Positions 16,849 through 25,354 of a DNA stretch of 64,000 bases are shown here, piece after piece. The notes beneath the pieces are model-generated. The model was given only the letters and a program-made list of their open reading frames with translations, ran no database searches and was not told the DNA's origin. The translations under genes and the position numbers were made by a program. The DNA comes from an uncultured Bacteroides sp. (GTDB lineage: Bacteria > Bacteroidota > Bacteroidia > Bacteroidales > Bacteroidaceae): NCBI RefSeq assembly GCF_963675905.1, contig NZ_OY780936.1, forward strand, positions 620,001 through 684,000, in the 5' to 3' direction. Position 1 is the stretch's first letter. Each line of letters starts with the position of its first letter.

Positions 16849-18543
16849 ATGGAAAAACGAATAGTAGAATGCGTGCCCAATTTCAGTGAGGGGCGCGATA
16901 TGAATGTAATCAAACAGATAACTGATGTAATAGAGGGTGTAGAGGGCATCAAACTTCTTGATGTTGACCCGGGTAAAGCTACCAACCGTACCGTTGTTAC
17001 TTTTGTGGGAGAAATTGATGCTGTGGTGGAAGCTGCTTTTCGGTGTGTGCTGAAAGCTGCAGATGTGATAGATATGAGAAAACATCATGGTGAGCATCCG
17101 CGTATGGGAGCTACTGATGTACTGCCACTTATCCCTGTCTCTGGCATTACTATGGAAGAGACTGCTGAATATGCCCGACAGCTTGCAAAAAGAATTGCAC
17201 TCGAGGGTGGTATACCTACCTATTGTTATGAATACGCTGCGATTCATCCTGAACGTAAAAAACTTGCTGCTTGCCGTGAAGGCGAATACGAAGGCTTGAA
17301 ACCACGTTTTGGTAATCCTGATAAAATGCCCGATTTTGGAGGTGAGGTATGGACTAAGCGTGCTGCTCAGACAGGATGTACTGCAGTGGGAGCCAGAGAT
17401 TTCTTGATTGCTGTGAATTTCAATCTCAATACAACTTCTACTCGTCGTGCCAATGCCATTGCTTTCGATGTTCGCGAACGTGGACGTGTGAAGCGTGAAG
17501 GAGATTCTCCTGCAGGGAAAATTATGAAAGATGAACATGGAGAAGATATTTTTATTCCGGGTACGCTGAAAAGTACGGCTGCTATTGGCTGGTTTATTGA
17601 AGAATATGGAATAGCTCAGGTATCAATGAATATAACCAATATATCTGTAACTCCTTTACATGTTGCTTTTGAAGAGGTTGTGGCAAAAGCTGCAGCTCGT
17701 GGAGTACGGGTAACCGGCACCGAGATTGTTGGTCTGGTGCCAAAGTCCACACTTATTGATGCGGGTAAATATTTTCTGCGCAAGCAACAACGTTCTGTTG
17801 GTATATCAGAAAAGGAGATTATGAAGATTGCCATAAAGTCTATGGGGCTTGATGATCTGAAACCTTTTGACGCTAAGGATAAGGTGATAGAATACATGAT
17901 GGAAGATGATTCCGAAGATAAGCTGGTAGATATGTCCGTTTCTGATTTTGCTTACGAAACAGCCAGTGAATCGGCTGCCCCCGGTGGTGGCTCTATCTCT
18001 GCTTACATGGGAGCTTTGGGTGCTGCTTTAGGTGCAATGGTTGCCAATCTCTCTTCGCACAAAGCAGGATGGGATGCTCGTTGGGAAGAGTTTTCCAATT
18101 ATGCTGAACGCGGTCAGTCTTTGCTTAACGAACTTCTTTTTCTGGTAGACGAAGATACCCGTTCCTTTAATAAAGTGATGGATGCTTTTGGCTTGCCAAA
18201 GAATACAGAAGAAGAGAAGTCCGCTCGGAGTAAAGCTATTCAGGAAGCAACATTTTATGCTACTCAGATACCTTTCAGAGTAATGAAAGCTTCTTTGGCT
18301 GTGTTTGATATTGTGGAGCAGATGGCTAAAGATGGTAACCCCAATTCTGTATCGGATGCCGGAGTAGGTGCGTTGGCCGTTCGCTCTGCTGTGCTTGGTG
18401 CCTGGTTGAATGTACGTATTAATGCTGCCGGAATTAAAAACAGAGATTTAGTTGAGCCTATTCTGCTGGAGTCTGCTGCCATGGCTAAACTGGCGCAGGA
18501 GAGGGAAGAAGTTATTCTTGAGATTGTTAATAGTAAAATATAA
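16849..18543 (+). CDS. ftcD: Glutamate formimidoyltransferase / formimidoyltetrahydrofolate cyclodeaminase
   Basis: The 564 residues fuse two activities. Residues 1-325 form the formiminotransferase (ECVPNFSEGRD, the catalytic-loop segment MRKHHGEHPRMGATD, CTAVGARDFLIAVNFNL). Residues about 365-560 form the cyclodeaminase (SESAAPGGGSISAYMGALGAALGAMVANLS). The enzyme moves the formimino group of N-formiminoglutamate to tetrahydrofolate and releases ammonia, the last step of the hut route here. It leads the operon; hutU begins 6 bp after its stop. Confidence 0.95.
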   Translation: MEKRIVECVPNFSEGRDMNVIKQITDVIEGVEGIKLLDVDPGKATNRTVVTFVGEIDAVVEAAFRCVLKAADVIDMRKHHGEHPRMGATDVLPLIPVSGITMEETAEYARQLAKRIALEGGIPTYCYEYAAIHPERKKLAACREGEYEGLKPRFGNPDKMPDFGGEVWTKRAAQTGCTAVGARDFLIAVNFNLNTTSTRRANAIAFDVRERGRVKREGDSPAGKIMKDEHGEDIFIPGTLKSTAAIGWFIEEYGIAQVSMNITNISVTPLHVAFEEVVAKAAARGVRVTGTEIVGLVPKSTLIDAGKYFLRKQQRSVGISEKEIMKIAIKSMGLDDLKPFDAKDKVIEYMMEDDSEDKLVDMSVSDFAYETASESAAPGGGSISAYMGALGAALGAMVANLSSHKAGWDARWEEFSNYAERGQSLLNELLFLVDEDTRSFNKVMDAFGLPKNTEEEKSARSKAIQEATFYATQIPFRVMKASLAVFDIVEQMAKDGNPNSVSDAGVGALAVRSAVLGAWLNVRINAAGIKNRDLVEPILLESAAMAKLAQEREEVILEIVNSKI

Positions 18544-18549
18544 CCAGCT

Positions 18550-20574
18550 ATGGAAGAAATTAGTAAAGAGGAATTTCGCCAACTGATCCTGGCTGGTATC
18601 CCTGATACGCTACCCGAAGCCAAACCTTACGAACCTGCTGTTAATCATGCTCCCAAACGAAAGGATATTTTAACTGACTGTGAAAAGGAGCTTGCCTTGA
18701 AGAATGCACTTCGCTATTTCCCAGCTAAATTTCATGAAATATTGGCGCCTGAGTTTGCCGACGAACTGGCAAAGTATGGTCGTATATACATGTATCGTTT
18801 TCGTCCAGATTATAAAATATTTGCCCGCCCGATAGAAGATTACCCTTATAAGTCGAAACAAGCTGCAGCTATTATGCTGATGTTGAGTAATAACCTGGAT
18901 GATGCAGTAGCTCAACATCCGCGTGAGTTGATTACTTATGGTGGCAATGGTGCGGTTTTTCAGAACTGGGCACAATTTCTGCTCACGATGAAGTATCTGG
19001 CTACCATGACAGATGAGCAGACTTTGGTAATGTATTCCGGTCATCCGATGGGATTGTTTCCTTCTCACAAGGATGCCCCGCGAGTGGTGGTAACCAATGG
19101 TATGGTGATACCTAATTACTCATCAAAAGACCATTGGGAGAAGTTCAATGCTTTGGGAGTGTCTCAATACGGACAGATGACTGCCGGATCGTATATGTAC
19201 ATTGGTCCGCAAGGTATTGTGCACGGTACAACCATCACAGTGCTGAACGCCAAACGAATGCAACGTGCCAAACATCCTTCCAGAAAAGGTGTATTGTTTG
19301 TCTCCTCAGGATTAGGGGGAATGTCGGGTGCACAACCGAAGGCCGGTAATATTGCCGGAGTGGTTACTGTAATTGCCGAAATTAATCCCAAAGCGGTAGC
19401 TGTTCGTTATTCACAAGGTTGGGTAGACGAGGTATTTACTGATTTGGATAAGCTGATACCACGTATGCATAAGGCAATTGATGCAAACGAAGTTGTATCT
19501 ATTGCTTATCAGGGAAATGTGGTCGATTTATGGGAACGCTTGGCTGCTGAGGAGATGTATGTAGATCTTGGTTCCGACCAGACTTCCTTGCATAATCCCT
19601 GGTCGGGTGGCTATTATCCTGTAGATATTGATTTTGATGAGGCTAACCGTATGATGGCCGAAGAACCTGATAAGTTTCAGGCGAAGGTTCGCAATACGTT
19701 ACGACGCCATGCTGCAGCTATCAATAAACTTACTACTGGTGGTATGTACTTCTTTGATTATGGAAATGCCTTTTTGCTGGAAGCATCCCGGGCGGGAGCC
19801 GATGTGATGAAGGCTGATGGTACTTTCCGTTATCCTTCGTATGTGCAGGATATTATGGGTCCGCTTTTCTTTGACTATGGTTTCGGACCTTTCCGTTGGG
19901 TTTGCACTTCGGGTGATCCGAAAGACCTTGCTGTAACTGACAGGATTGCTGCCGAAGTGCTAGAAAAGATTCTTCAGACTGCATCTGCTGATATCAAGTC
20001 TCAACTGGAAGATAACCTCCATTGGATAAAAGAGGCTGGAAAAAATAATCTGGTAGTTGGTTCCCAAGCACGCATTCTTTATCTTGATTCCATGGGGCGT
20101 ATTGAAGTGGCCAGGGCATTTAATGAAGCTATCAGGCTTGGTGAGATTTCTGCCCCGGTAGTACTGGGACGTGACCATCACGATGTATCGGGTACTGATT
20201 CGCCTTTCCGTGAAACTTCCAATATTTACGATGGCTCTTCATTTACTGCAGATATGGCGGTACAGAATGTAATTGGCGATTCTTTCCGCGGTGCAACCTG
20301 GGTTTCAATCCACAACGGTGGAGGAGTAGGTTGGGGAGAGGTTATCAATGGCGGTTTCGGAATGATGATCGATGGTTCCGCTGATGCAGATCGTCGTTTG
20401 AAATCCATGCTCTTGTGGGATGTAAATAATGGACTGGCCCGTCGTAGCTGGGCCCGTAATCAGGGAGCAATGAATGCAATTCGCAGAGAAATGGAACGTA
20501 CTCCGCAACTGGTGGTTACTTTACCTAATATAGCTGATGAAAATCTTATCAAAGCAGCATTAAAACATAAATAG
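18550..20574 (+). CDS. hutU: Urocanate hydratase, long Bacteroidetes form
   Basis: It converts urocanate to imidazolonepropionate with tightly bound NAD. At 674 residues it is longer than the roughly 555-residue proteobacterial enzyme, the extension being mostly N-terminal. Family signatures are clear: ITYGGNGAVFQNWAQF, YSGHPMGLFPS, SSGLGGMSGAQPKAG, DQTSLHNPWSGGYYP, FDYGNAFL and SIHNGGGVGWGEVINGGFGM. It lies 6 bp after ftcD and 2 bp before hutH. Confidence 0.95.
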   Translation: MEEISKEEFRQLILAGIPDTLPEAKPYEPAVNHAPKRKDILTDCEKELALKNALRYFPAKFHEILAPEFADELAKYGRIYMYRFRPDYKIFARPIEDYPYKSKQAAAIMLMLSNNLDDAVAQHPRELITYGGNGAVFQNWAQFLLTMKYLATMTDEQTLVMYSGHPMGLFPSHKDAPRVVVTNGMVIPNYSSKDHWEKFNALGVSQYGQMTAGSYMYIGPQGIVHGTTITVLNAKRMQRAKHPSRKGVLFVSSGLGGMSGAQPKAGNIAGVVTVIAEINPKAVAVRYSQGWVDEVFTDLDKLIPRMHKAIDANEVVSIAYQGNVVDLWERLAAEEMYVDLGSDQTSLHNPWSGGYYPVDIDFDEANRMMAEEPDKFQAKVRNTLRRHAAAINKLTTGGMYFFDYGNAFLLEASRAGADVMKADGTFRYPSYVQDIMGPLFFDYGFGPFRWVCTSGDPKDLAVTDRIAAEVLEKILQTASADIKSQLEDNLHWIKEAGKNNLVVGSQARILYLDSMGRIEVARAFNEAIRLGEISAPVVLGRDHHDVSGTDSPFRETSNIYDGSSFTADMAVQNVIGDSFRGATWVSIHNGGGVGWGEVINGGFGMMIDGSADADRRLKSMLLWDVNNGLARRSWARNQGAMNAIRREMERTPQLVVTLPNIADENLIKAALKHK

Positions 20575-20576
20575 TT

Positions 20577-22076
20577 ATGGCAAAAATACATAAAATAAGC
20601 ACAGCACATTTGTCAATTGACAGACTGCAACAAATTATAGAGAATGGATATAAACTGGAATTGTCCGACGAATCGAAAGCTCTGATTCTAAAATGTCGCA
20701 GGTATCTGGATGATAAGATAAAGACTCAGGACGAACCAATTTATGGTGTATCTACTGGTTTTGGGTGTTTTTGTGATATTAGTGTGAGCAGCGAGCAACT
20801 TTCTATTCTTCAGCGTAATTTGGTGATGTCTCATGCCTGCGGTGTTGGCGATCGTGTACCTAACGAGATTGTGAAGCTGATGCTTATCCTAAAAATTCAA
20901 TCGCTTTCTTATGGCTATTCGGGTGTGCAGTTGGAAACGGTGCAACGGTTAGTCGACTTTTATAATAACGGTGTTTATCCGGTTGTTTATCAGCAAGGTT
21001 CATTAGGAGCATCGGGTGATTTGGTGCCGCTTGCTCATCTATGTTTGCCCATTCTGAATTTGGGAGAGGTGAATTATAAAGGCAAAGATGTGGCAGCCAA
21101 CGTGGTAAACCAGAAGTTTGGATGGGAACCTATCACGCTGCAATCTAAAGAGGGACTGGCTTTGTTGAATGGAACTCAATTTATGGGAGCTTACGGCTGT
21201 TGGTGTATTATGAATGCAAATAGATTATCGGCAGTAGCAGATGTTACTGCTGCCATATCAATTGACGCATTTGATGGTCGCATTGAACCTTTCCATCCGG
21301 CTGTTCATGCCATTCGTCCGCACAAAGGACAGATAGAAACGGCTCGCCGTATTCGGGAATTGCTTGCTGGCAGCGAGATTATTTCACGTAAGAAGGTACA
21401 TGTGCAGGATCCTTATTCCTTCCGGTGTGTACCGCAGGTTCACGGTGCATCCAAAGATACCATTGCTTTTGTGGAAAGTGTGTTTACTACAGAGATAAAC
21501 TCAGCCACGGATAACCCAACCATTGTTCCGGATGAAGATTTGATTATCTCGGCAGGTAACTTCCACGGTGAACCTCTTGCTGTTGCTCTCGATTATCTGG
21601 CTATTGGTGTGGCCGAACTTGGCAGTATCTCTTCCCAACGAATCTATCGGCTTATTGCAGGCAAACGTGAACTTCCGATTTCTCTGGCCGGTAATCCCGG
21701 ATTGAATAGTGGATTTATGATTCCTCAGTATGCCGCAGCTTCTATTGTAAGTCAAAGTAAGCAGTTATGTACTCCCGCATCGGTCGATTCTATTGAGTCA
21801 TCCAATGGTCAGGAAGATCATGTGAGTATGGGAGCTAATGCAGCTACTAAATGTTATAAAGTAATGGAGAATACAGAACGTGTGTTGGCTATTGAAATGT
21901 ACAATGCAGTGCAGGCGCTCGATTTCCGTCGTCCGCTTAAAACCTCACCCGTTTTAGAAGATATATGTGCTGCATATCGCGAAGTAGTACCCTTTGTAGA
22001 GAACGATTGCGTGATGTACACTCATATTCAGAATAGTATAGATTTTCTAAAGCAAGAAAAGCTTTTTAAATCATGA
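20577..22076 (+). CDS. hutH: Histidine ammonia-lyase
   Basis: The 499-residue enzyme deaminates histidine to urocanate, the entry step of the pathway. The self-forming MIO electrophile arises from Ala145-Ser146-Gly147 in GSLGASGDLVPLAH. The substrate-pocket motifs YGVSTGFG and DNPT, and SSNGQEDHVSMG near the C-terminus, are in place. It starts 2 bp after hutU, and its stop overlaps the hutI start as ATGA, which suggests translational coupling. Confidence 0.96.
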   Translation: MAKIHKISTAHLSIDRLQQIIENGYKLELSDESKALILKCRRYLDDKIKTQDEPIYGVSTGFGCFCDISVSSEQLSILQRNLVMSHACGVGDRVPNEIVKLMLILKIQSLSYGYSGVQLETVQRLVDFYNNGVYPVVYQQGSLGASGDLVPLAHLCLPILNLGEVNYKGKDVAANVVNQKFGWEPITLQSKEGLALLNGTQFMGAYGCWCIMNANRLSAVADVTAAISIDAFDGRIEPFHPAVHAIRPHKGQIETARRIRELLAGSEIISRKKVHVQDPYSFRCVPQVHGASKDTIAFVESVFTTEINSATDNPTIVPDEDLIISAGNFHGEPLAVALDYLAIGVAELGSISSQRIYRLIAGKRELPISLAGNPGLNSGFMIPQYAAASIVSQSKQLCTPASVDSIESSNGQEDHVSMGANAATKCYKVMENTERVLAIEMYNAVQALDFRRPLKTSPVLEDICAAYREVVPFVENDCVMYTHIQNSIDFLKQEKLFKS

Positions 22077-23317
22077 AACTGTTAATAACAAATATACGGG
22101 AGCTATATCAGGTGGAAGAGGCTCCACGTTCAATGGTTTGCGGCAGAGATATGGCTTTTTTGCCCAGTATCAAAGATGCTTATTTGTTGATGGAAGATGA
22201 ACGCATCTCTGCTTTTGGAGAGATGTTGTCACTCTCACCAAACCTTGTAGCAGATAAAATTATTGATGCAACCGGAAAAATTGTGTTGCCTGCATTTTGC
22301 GATTCTCATACACATATAGTATATGCAGGCAGCAGGGAACAGGAATTTATTGACAAGATAAACGGACTTTCGTACGAGGAGATTGCCCGGCGTGGAGGTG
22401 GCATACTTAATTCTGCCAAACAGTTGCACGAAGCAACCGAAGACCAACTTTATGCTGAGGCTCTTGTCCGGGTTAATGAGATGATCCGTATGGGAACCGG
22501 TGCTGCCGAAATAAAGAGCGGATATGGACTAAATACCGAAGATGAGCTTAAGATGCTGCGTGTAATCAAACGACTTCGTGAAACTACACCTCTTACTATT
22601 CGTGCTACTTTTTTGGGTGCTCATGCCGTACCTGCAGCCTATAAAGGTAGGCAATCTGATTACGTAGATTTAATTGTGAACGAAATGATACCTGCAGTAG
22701 CAAATGAAGGTTTAGCGGATTTTGTAGACTGTTTTTGCGATAAAGGCTTCTTTACTTGTGAGGAGACTGAACGCATCATGGAAGCTGGTGCCAGATACGG
22801 TCTGCGTTCAAAGATACATGCAAATGAACTGGCTCTTTCTGGTGGCATACAGATAGGAGTGAAGCATAAAGCACTGTCGGTAGATCATCTGGAGTTTACA
22901 GGTGATGCTGAGATTGAAGCCCTGAAAGGTAGCAGCACTATGCCAACTTTACTACCCGGAGCGGCCTTCTTCTTAGGAATGAACTATGCACCTGCCCGGA
23001 AGATGATAGATAGTGGTCTGCCTATTGCTCTTGCCTCCGATTACAATCCGGGTTCATCGCCATCGGGTAGCATGAAGTTTATTCTTTCATTGGTGACAAT
23101 CAAAATGAAAGTAACTCCTGAAGAGGCAATCAATGCCGCTACTATTAATAGTGCTTATGCAATGGGTCTTAACGATACGCATGGTTCTGTTTGCATTGGG
23201 AAAAGGGCCAATGTACTTATCACAAAAGAAATACCGTCTATCTACTATTTACCGTATGCGTATACTTCTGATTTGATAGATGCTGTAATTCTTGGTGGAG
23301 AAGTGGTTTGTTCCTAA
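22073..23317 (+). CDS. hutI: Imidazolonepropionase
   Basis: A 414-residue amidohydrolase that hydrolyses imidazolonepropionate to formiminoglutamate. The metal ligands are seen in CDSHTHIVYAG, then GAHAVP, SKIHANEL, SVDHLEF and ALASDYNPG. The start overlaps the hutH stop by 4 bp. With ftcD, hutU and hutH it completes histidine breakdown to glutamate and one-carbon tetrahydrofolate. It meets the next, convergent gene with a 4-bp overlap of stop codons. Confidence 0.95.
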   Translation: MKLLITNIRELYQVEEAPRSMVCGRDMAFLPSIKDAYLLMEDERISAFGEMLSLSPNLVADKIIDATGKIVLPAFCDSHTHIVYAGSREQEFIDKINGLSYEEIARRGGGILNSAKQLHEATEDQLYAEALVRVNEMIRMGTGAAEIKSGYGLNTEDELKMLRVIKRLRETTPLTIRATFLGAHAVPAAYKGRQSDYVDLIVNEMIPAVANEGLADFVDCFCDKGFFTCEETERIMEAGARYGLRSKIHANELALSGGIQIGVKHKALSVDHLEFTGDAEIEALKGSSTMPTLLPGAAFFLGMNYAPARKMIDSGLPIALASDYNPGSSPSGSMKFILSLVTIKMKVTPEEAINAATINSAYAMGLNDTHGSVCIGKRANVLITKEIPSIYYLPYAYTSDLIDAVILGGEVVCS

Positions 23318-23637
23318 GATGCTTTCATATTCAGGAATTCTCTCATGTTAAATATATCCATAGCAACGCATACAAATATAAAGATTAACATACTTATCAG
23401 GGAAGCACTAGTAGCCCCGAAAATTCTTCTGGTGAAAATATGCCATTCGGGATTCGTAAAATTATCACACGAAACGATTATGGCTTCGTCACTAATAGCC
23501 CAGGCAATAAGAAAAGCAACAAATCCTATCAATATAACACTTCCAAGAGTACTTCCTGTAAGTACCCAACAAACTGCACCTGCTCCAATCCAAATGGCGA
23601 TGTTCAGTATAAATAAGAGTTTTGTTATGGTTTTCAT
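23314..23637 (-). CDS. Small membrane protein of unknown function
   Basis: A 107-residue product with three hydrophobic segments (about 7-24, 29-48, 78-97) and a short loop containing SCDNFTNPEWH. No family is recognised. It converges with hutI, and the two stop codons overlap over 23314-23317, a compact arrangement that supports it being a real gene. Confidence 0.6.
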   Translation of the reverse strand: MKTITKLLFILNIAIWIGAGAVCWVLTGSTLGSVILIGFVAFLIAWAISDEAIIVSCDNFTNPEWHIFTRRIFGATSASLISMLIFIFVCVAMDIFNMREFLNMKAS

Positions 23638-24109
23638 ATCTTAAACTTATTTACTTACATAAATGTTCCCGATTCGTTAACAAAGCAATTCATGGAAAAA
23701 TAATATTCTGTTTCTTATAAAATCTGATAATTAGAATAATAGCGTAAATAACGCTCTAAATATTATTAATATCTTTTTAGGTTTAAGAGACTGCAAAATT
23801 ATACTTTATTTTTGAAATATCAATAAGATTCATTGATAAATATTCTTGCAAAGAAAATCGATTATTGAATATTAAACATTTATTTACCTTACTCAATAAA
23901 TATTTAACAATGAATTGCTTGTCTTTGTTTATAGATAATATTCCTGAAACTTAAAAACAAGAAGAGTTATTGAAAAAATGTGAGTGTGTACTTTGATCTG
24001 TTTTTAACATCTTTTGCCTCTTGATGTCTGCTCTAAATATTTTTTTCGCATTTTTTCTATTAAAATTGAGTACAAGAGAAAAAATGGGGTGTATAGTTAA
24101 TAAACAACC
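23638..24109. other. AT-rich intergenic region upstream of fecR
   Basis: No coding frame of note in about 470 bp. It must hold the promoters of the divergent 107-aa gene and of fecR, yet I find no clean TTTG...TAnnTTTG pair, in line with possible use of an alternative sigma factor. It contains loose repeats of the type TTCATTGATAAATATTC and CTCAATAAATATTTAAC that faintly resemble the 36-bp unit found elsewhere. Confidence 0.4.
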
Positions 24110-25237
24110 ATGCTAAAAGTGGATAAAATGCATAAAAAAGAAGAAAATAATAGGAGTACAACAAAAAGAGGTTTTGAACAAACTTCTTCGAATGATATCA
24201 TTCAGTTCATTAAGAAGAATGATAGTGTATTGTCGGCTGAGGAGAAAGATCATATTTGGAGAAATATTTCAGGAAAGACGATAGGTAAAAAGCAGCGTTT
24301 CATTGTTCGCACTCTAAGTATTGCTGCCTCTATTCTGATTCTAGTTGTTGGTGGGTGGGGAATATACCGTCTTACAGTTGGGAAAGCGGATATGTACAAG
24401 GAAATTACAGCAAATATAAACATCGATACATTACATACATCTTGTCTTTATATTGGCAAACAGGTGATTGAACTGGACAGGCAAGCCGAAGTTTATTGCA
24501 ATAGTGAGAAAGGACAACTAAAAATAGTAAATAGAGATGGTAATTCGTTTAATATATCAGTTCCTGATTCTAAGGAAAATCCGTTCTTGCAGATAGCTGT
24601 TCCACAGGGAAATAAAGCTAAGATAATATTAGCAGATAAGACTACTATAACAGTGAGAGAACACACTAAAATGGTATTTCCAATTACTTATAATGAAAAA
24701 ACAAGAGAAGTTTATCTGGAAGGAGAAGCTTTTCTTGATGTTACTAAGAATCCTCAAAAGCAGTTTAATGTGAAAACTCAGGATATGGATATTAGTGTGT
24801 TGGGTACATCGTTCAACGTTTCTGCCTTTCCTGAAAGAAATATTCAATCGGTTGTACTGGTTCGCGGACGAGTGAAGGTTTCAGCGTCTTCAGGTGAAAC
24901 TGTTACTATGCTGCCAAATCAGAAATATACATTTGATAAATCAGAACAGAAAAATACGCTGAATAATATTGATCCGTACAATGATATTTGCTGGAAAGAA
25001 GATTTATTAGTTCTGGATAAAGAACCTTTATCTGTTGTTCTTGAAAAATTGTGTAAGCATTATGATACGAACCTATTCTATAATGCGCAGGATATGAGTA
25101 AGATAAAAGTGTCTGGAAAATTAGATATAAGCGTTCCATTGGATGATCTTCTTAAAATGCTGGAAAAAATCGCACCTAACCAAATTACGATAGACACACT
25201 GAAGAAAACAATAAAAATGAATGTTAACCCTAAATAA
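24110..25237 (+). CDS. FecR-family anti-sigma factor
   Basis: The 375-residue protein has a cytoplasmic N-terminus (about 1-65), one transmembrane helix (LSIAASILILVVGGWGIYRL, about 68-87) and a periplasmic FecR domain (about 150-260, with PQGNKAKIILADKTTITV and VYLEGEAFLDVTKNPQKQFNVKT), then a DUF4974-like tail near the C-terminus. In this system the SusC N-terminal domain signals to FecR, which releases an ECF sigma. The sigma gene normally precedes fecR; here none does, and the only candidate lies 9 kb away. ATG 24128 is a possible alternative start. Confidence 0.88.
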   Translation: MLKVDKMHKKEENNRSTTKRGFEQTSSNDIIQFIKKNDSVLSAEEKDHIWRNISGKTIGKKQRFIVRTLSIAASILILVVGGWGIYRLTVGKADMYKEITANINIDTLHTSCLYIGKQVIELDRQAEVYCNSEKGQLKIVNRDGNSFNISVPDSKENPFLQIAVPQGNKAKIILADKTTITVREHTKMVFPITYNEKTREVYLEGEAFLDVTKNPQKQFNVKTQDMDISVLGTSFNVSAFPERNIQSVVLVRGRVKVSASSGETVTMLPNQKYTFDKSEQKNTLNNIDPYNDICWKEDLLVLDKEPLSVVLEKLCKHYDTNLFYNAQDMSKIKVSGKLDISVPLDDLLKMLEKIAPNQITIDTLKKTIKMNVNPK

Positions 25238-25272
25238 AACTAATTATGTGAAAAGAGTAAAAACACAAAAAA

Positions 25273-25301
25273 GCTGAGAGATATTCGCGGTATCTCTCAG
25301 C
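25273..25301 (+). other. Perfect 11-bp hairpin between fecR and susC
   Basis: GCTGAGAGATA (25273-25283) pairs with TATCTCTCAGC (25291-25301). No T-tract follows, so it is unlikely to be a full terminator. It may tune the fecR/susC expression ratio or stabilise the susC mRNA 5' end. Confidence 0.55.
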
Positions 25302-25354
25302 CCGGACTTTGATTGTAATAATGGAATTATTGAACTAACCAAAATCTTTTAAGA

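Noticed and set aside
23816-23910. Further copies of the 36-bp repeat unit upstream of fecR
   Set aside because: Similarity to the consensus is loose and expected in such AT-rich sequence.
25273-25301. Intrinsic terminator after fecR
   Set aside because: The stem is perfect but lacks a following T-tract, so it is listed only as a hairpin.
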